The notes under the pieces: model-generated
What the model was told of the DNA's origin: nothing
Databases searched by the model: none
What the model saw: only the letters and a program-made list of their open reading frames with translations
Program-made: the position numbers and the translations under genes
Shown: piece by piece, positions 63,187 through 64,000 of the stretch
How the letters are laid out: each line of letters starts with the position of its first letter
Position numbering within the stretch: position 1 is the stretch's first letter
Assembly (NCBI RefSeq): GCF_004135735.1
Contig: NZ_CP012670.1
Span: 11,116,501 to 11,180,500 of the forward strand
DNA: 64,000 bases
Direction of reading: 5' to 3'
Source of the DNA: Sorangium cellulosum
GTDB taxonomy: Bacteria; Myxococcota_A; Polyangia; Polyangiales; Polyangiaceae

Positions 63187-64000
63187 ATGCGCGCTGGGAC
63201 GTTCGTCATCGGGATAGACTTCGGCACCGACTCCGTTCGCTCGGTCGTCGCGGACGCGCGCGACGGCGAGATCGCAGGGGTCGCGGTCGCGCCTTACGCG
63301 CGCTGGGCGCAGGGCCTCTACTGCGACCCGCGCGCGAACCGGTTCCGCCAGCACCCGCTCGACTACCTGGAGGCCCTGGAGGTGTCGGTCCGCTCGGCGC
63401 TGCGCCAGGCGGGCGGCGACGTCGCCTCGCGCGTGCGCGGCATCGCGGTCGACACCACCGGCTCCACGCCGGTCCTGGCGGGCGCGAAGGGCACGCCCCT
63501 CGCGCTCTGCGCCGGCTTCGAAGAGGACCCGGACGCGATGTTCATCCTCTGGAAGGACCACACCGCCGTGGCCGAGGCGGCCCGCATCAACCACGTCGCC
63601 CGGACGTGGGGCGGCGTCGACTACACGAAGTTCTCGGGCGGCGTCTATTCCGCCGAGTGGTTCTGGGCCAAGGCGCTCCACGTCATCGAGGCCAATCCGA
63701 CGGTCGCGCGCGCGGCGGTCACCGTGCTGGAGCACTGCGACTGGATCCCCGCCGTCCTGACCGGCACCACCGACCTCGCGCGGATCAAGCGGAGCCGCTG
63801 CGCCGCGGGCCACAAGGCGATGTGGCACCCGGAGTTCGACGGCTACCCGTCGAACGAGTTCCTGGCGAAGCTCAACCCGCGGCTGCCCGCGCTCAGGGCC
63901 ACGCTCGGCGCGCAGACCTTCACGGCGGACACGCCCTTCGGGACGATCTCGCCCGAGTGGGCGGCGAGGCTCGGCCTCCCCGACGACGTCGTGGTCGCCG
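63187..64000 (+). CDS. araB: Ribulokinase, N-terminal part
   Basis: The 271 codons before the window edge are the N-terminal lobe of an FGGY kinase of the ribulokinase type. They include VIGIDFGTDSVRSVVADARD, the insertion YCDPRANRFRQHPLDYLEAL, RGIAVDTTGSTPVLAG and LWKDHTAVAEAARINHVAR, as in AraB. It phosphorylates L-ribulose to L-ribulose 5-phosphate. The start ATG lies 59 nt from the operator. The C-terminal half lies outside the window. Confidence 0.92.
   Translation, partial: MRAGTFVIGIDFGTDSVRSVVADARDGEIAGVAVAPYARWAQGLYCDPRANRFRQHPLDYLEALEVSVRSALRQAGGDVASRVRGIAVDTTGSTPVLAGAKGTPLALCAGFEEDPDAMFILWKDHTAVAEAARINHVARTWGGVDYTKFSGGVYSAEWFWAKALHVIEANPTVARAAVTVLEHCDWIPAVLTGTTDLARIKRSRCAAGHKAMWHPEFDGYPSNEFLAKLNPRLPALRATLGAQTFTADTPFGTISPEWAARLGLPDDVVVA

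Overview
The window is about 72% GC or higher. It carries features typical of large-genome, cellulolytic myxobacteria of the Polyangiaceae (Sorangium-like): Kelch-repeat lipoproteins with MYXO-CTERM-like tails, many Ser/Thr kinases, PEGA proteins, DUF1592/DUF1552 pairs, Uma2 and Rpn-type orphan proteins, and secreted plant-polysaccharide hydrolases with Gly/Ser/Thr linkers. This assignment is inferred from gene content. No rRNA, tRNA, CRISPR array or intact insertion sequence was seen.

Layout. 1-9 kb: the 3' end of a di-haem cytochrome-type gene, a histone-like basic protein, a helical unknown, a lipid kinase/phosphoesterase pair, an Rpn-like nuclease, a three-domain esterase and a lipoprotein with a protein-glutaminase catalytic triad. 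9-13 kb: a polyol/pentose operon (zinc dehydrogenase and xylulokinase) and an unknown gene. 13-16 kb: a LON-domain protein and a minus-strand operon of DUF2203, an atypical GTP cyclohydrolase I and an SDR. 16-20 kb: a polyamine ABC operon (potC-potD-potB-potA). 20-27 kb: a DUF2330 protein with 54-bp repeats, Uma2, moeA, a relic region, a secreted unknown, a CBS protein and a GspC-like PDZ protein. 27-39 kb: two paralogous Kelch lipoproteins, the second fused to a PEGA/beta-barrel protein, then a Ser/Thr kinase, a VWA lipoprotein and a membrane protein, with capA on the other strand. 40-44 kb: a divergent locus with a tandem-duplicated haem-oxygenase-like diiron-type enzyme, preceded by a translationally coupled 23-codon peptide ORF, facing a cytochrome P450, followed by mobA. 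44.7-48 kb: two zinc-ribbon Ser/Thr kinases separated by a 126-bp inverted-repeat element. 48-53 kb: a decaying segment with a broken AAA ATPase, a Uma2-like tail and an AraC/P450 deletion scar, which also holds an intact GH10 xylanase. 53-64 kb: a plant cell-wall and L-arabinose cluster (GH43-CBM6, Gfo/Idh oxidoreductase, DUF1592/DUF1552 pair, pectinesterase, LacI-family regulator, ribulokinase).

The most coherent system is that last cluster. Three promoters (52.90, 56.50 and 63.12 kb) share a TTGAC(A/G) box, a 14-bp LacI-type operator exactly 13 nt downstream, and a GCCCTGGA leader element. A fourth, weaker palindrome lies at 61.99 kb. The LacI-family gene is divergent from ribulokinase across one of these operators. 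I infer a local arabinose or arabinan regulon that includes the poorly understood DUF1592/DUF1552 secreted pair. The most speculative but potentially novel locus is the micro-ORF plus tandem haem-oxygenase-like enzyme and P450 at 40-44 kb.
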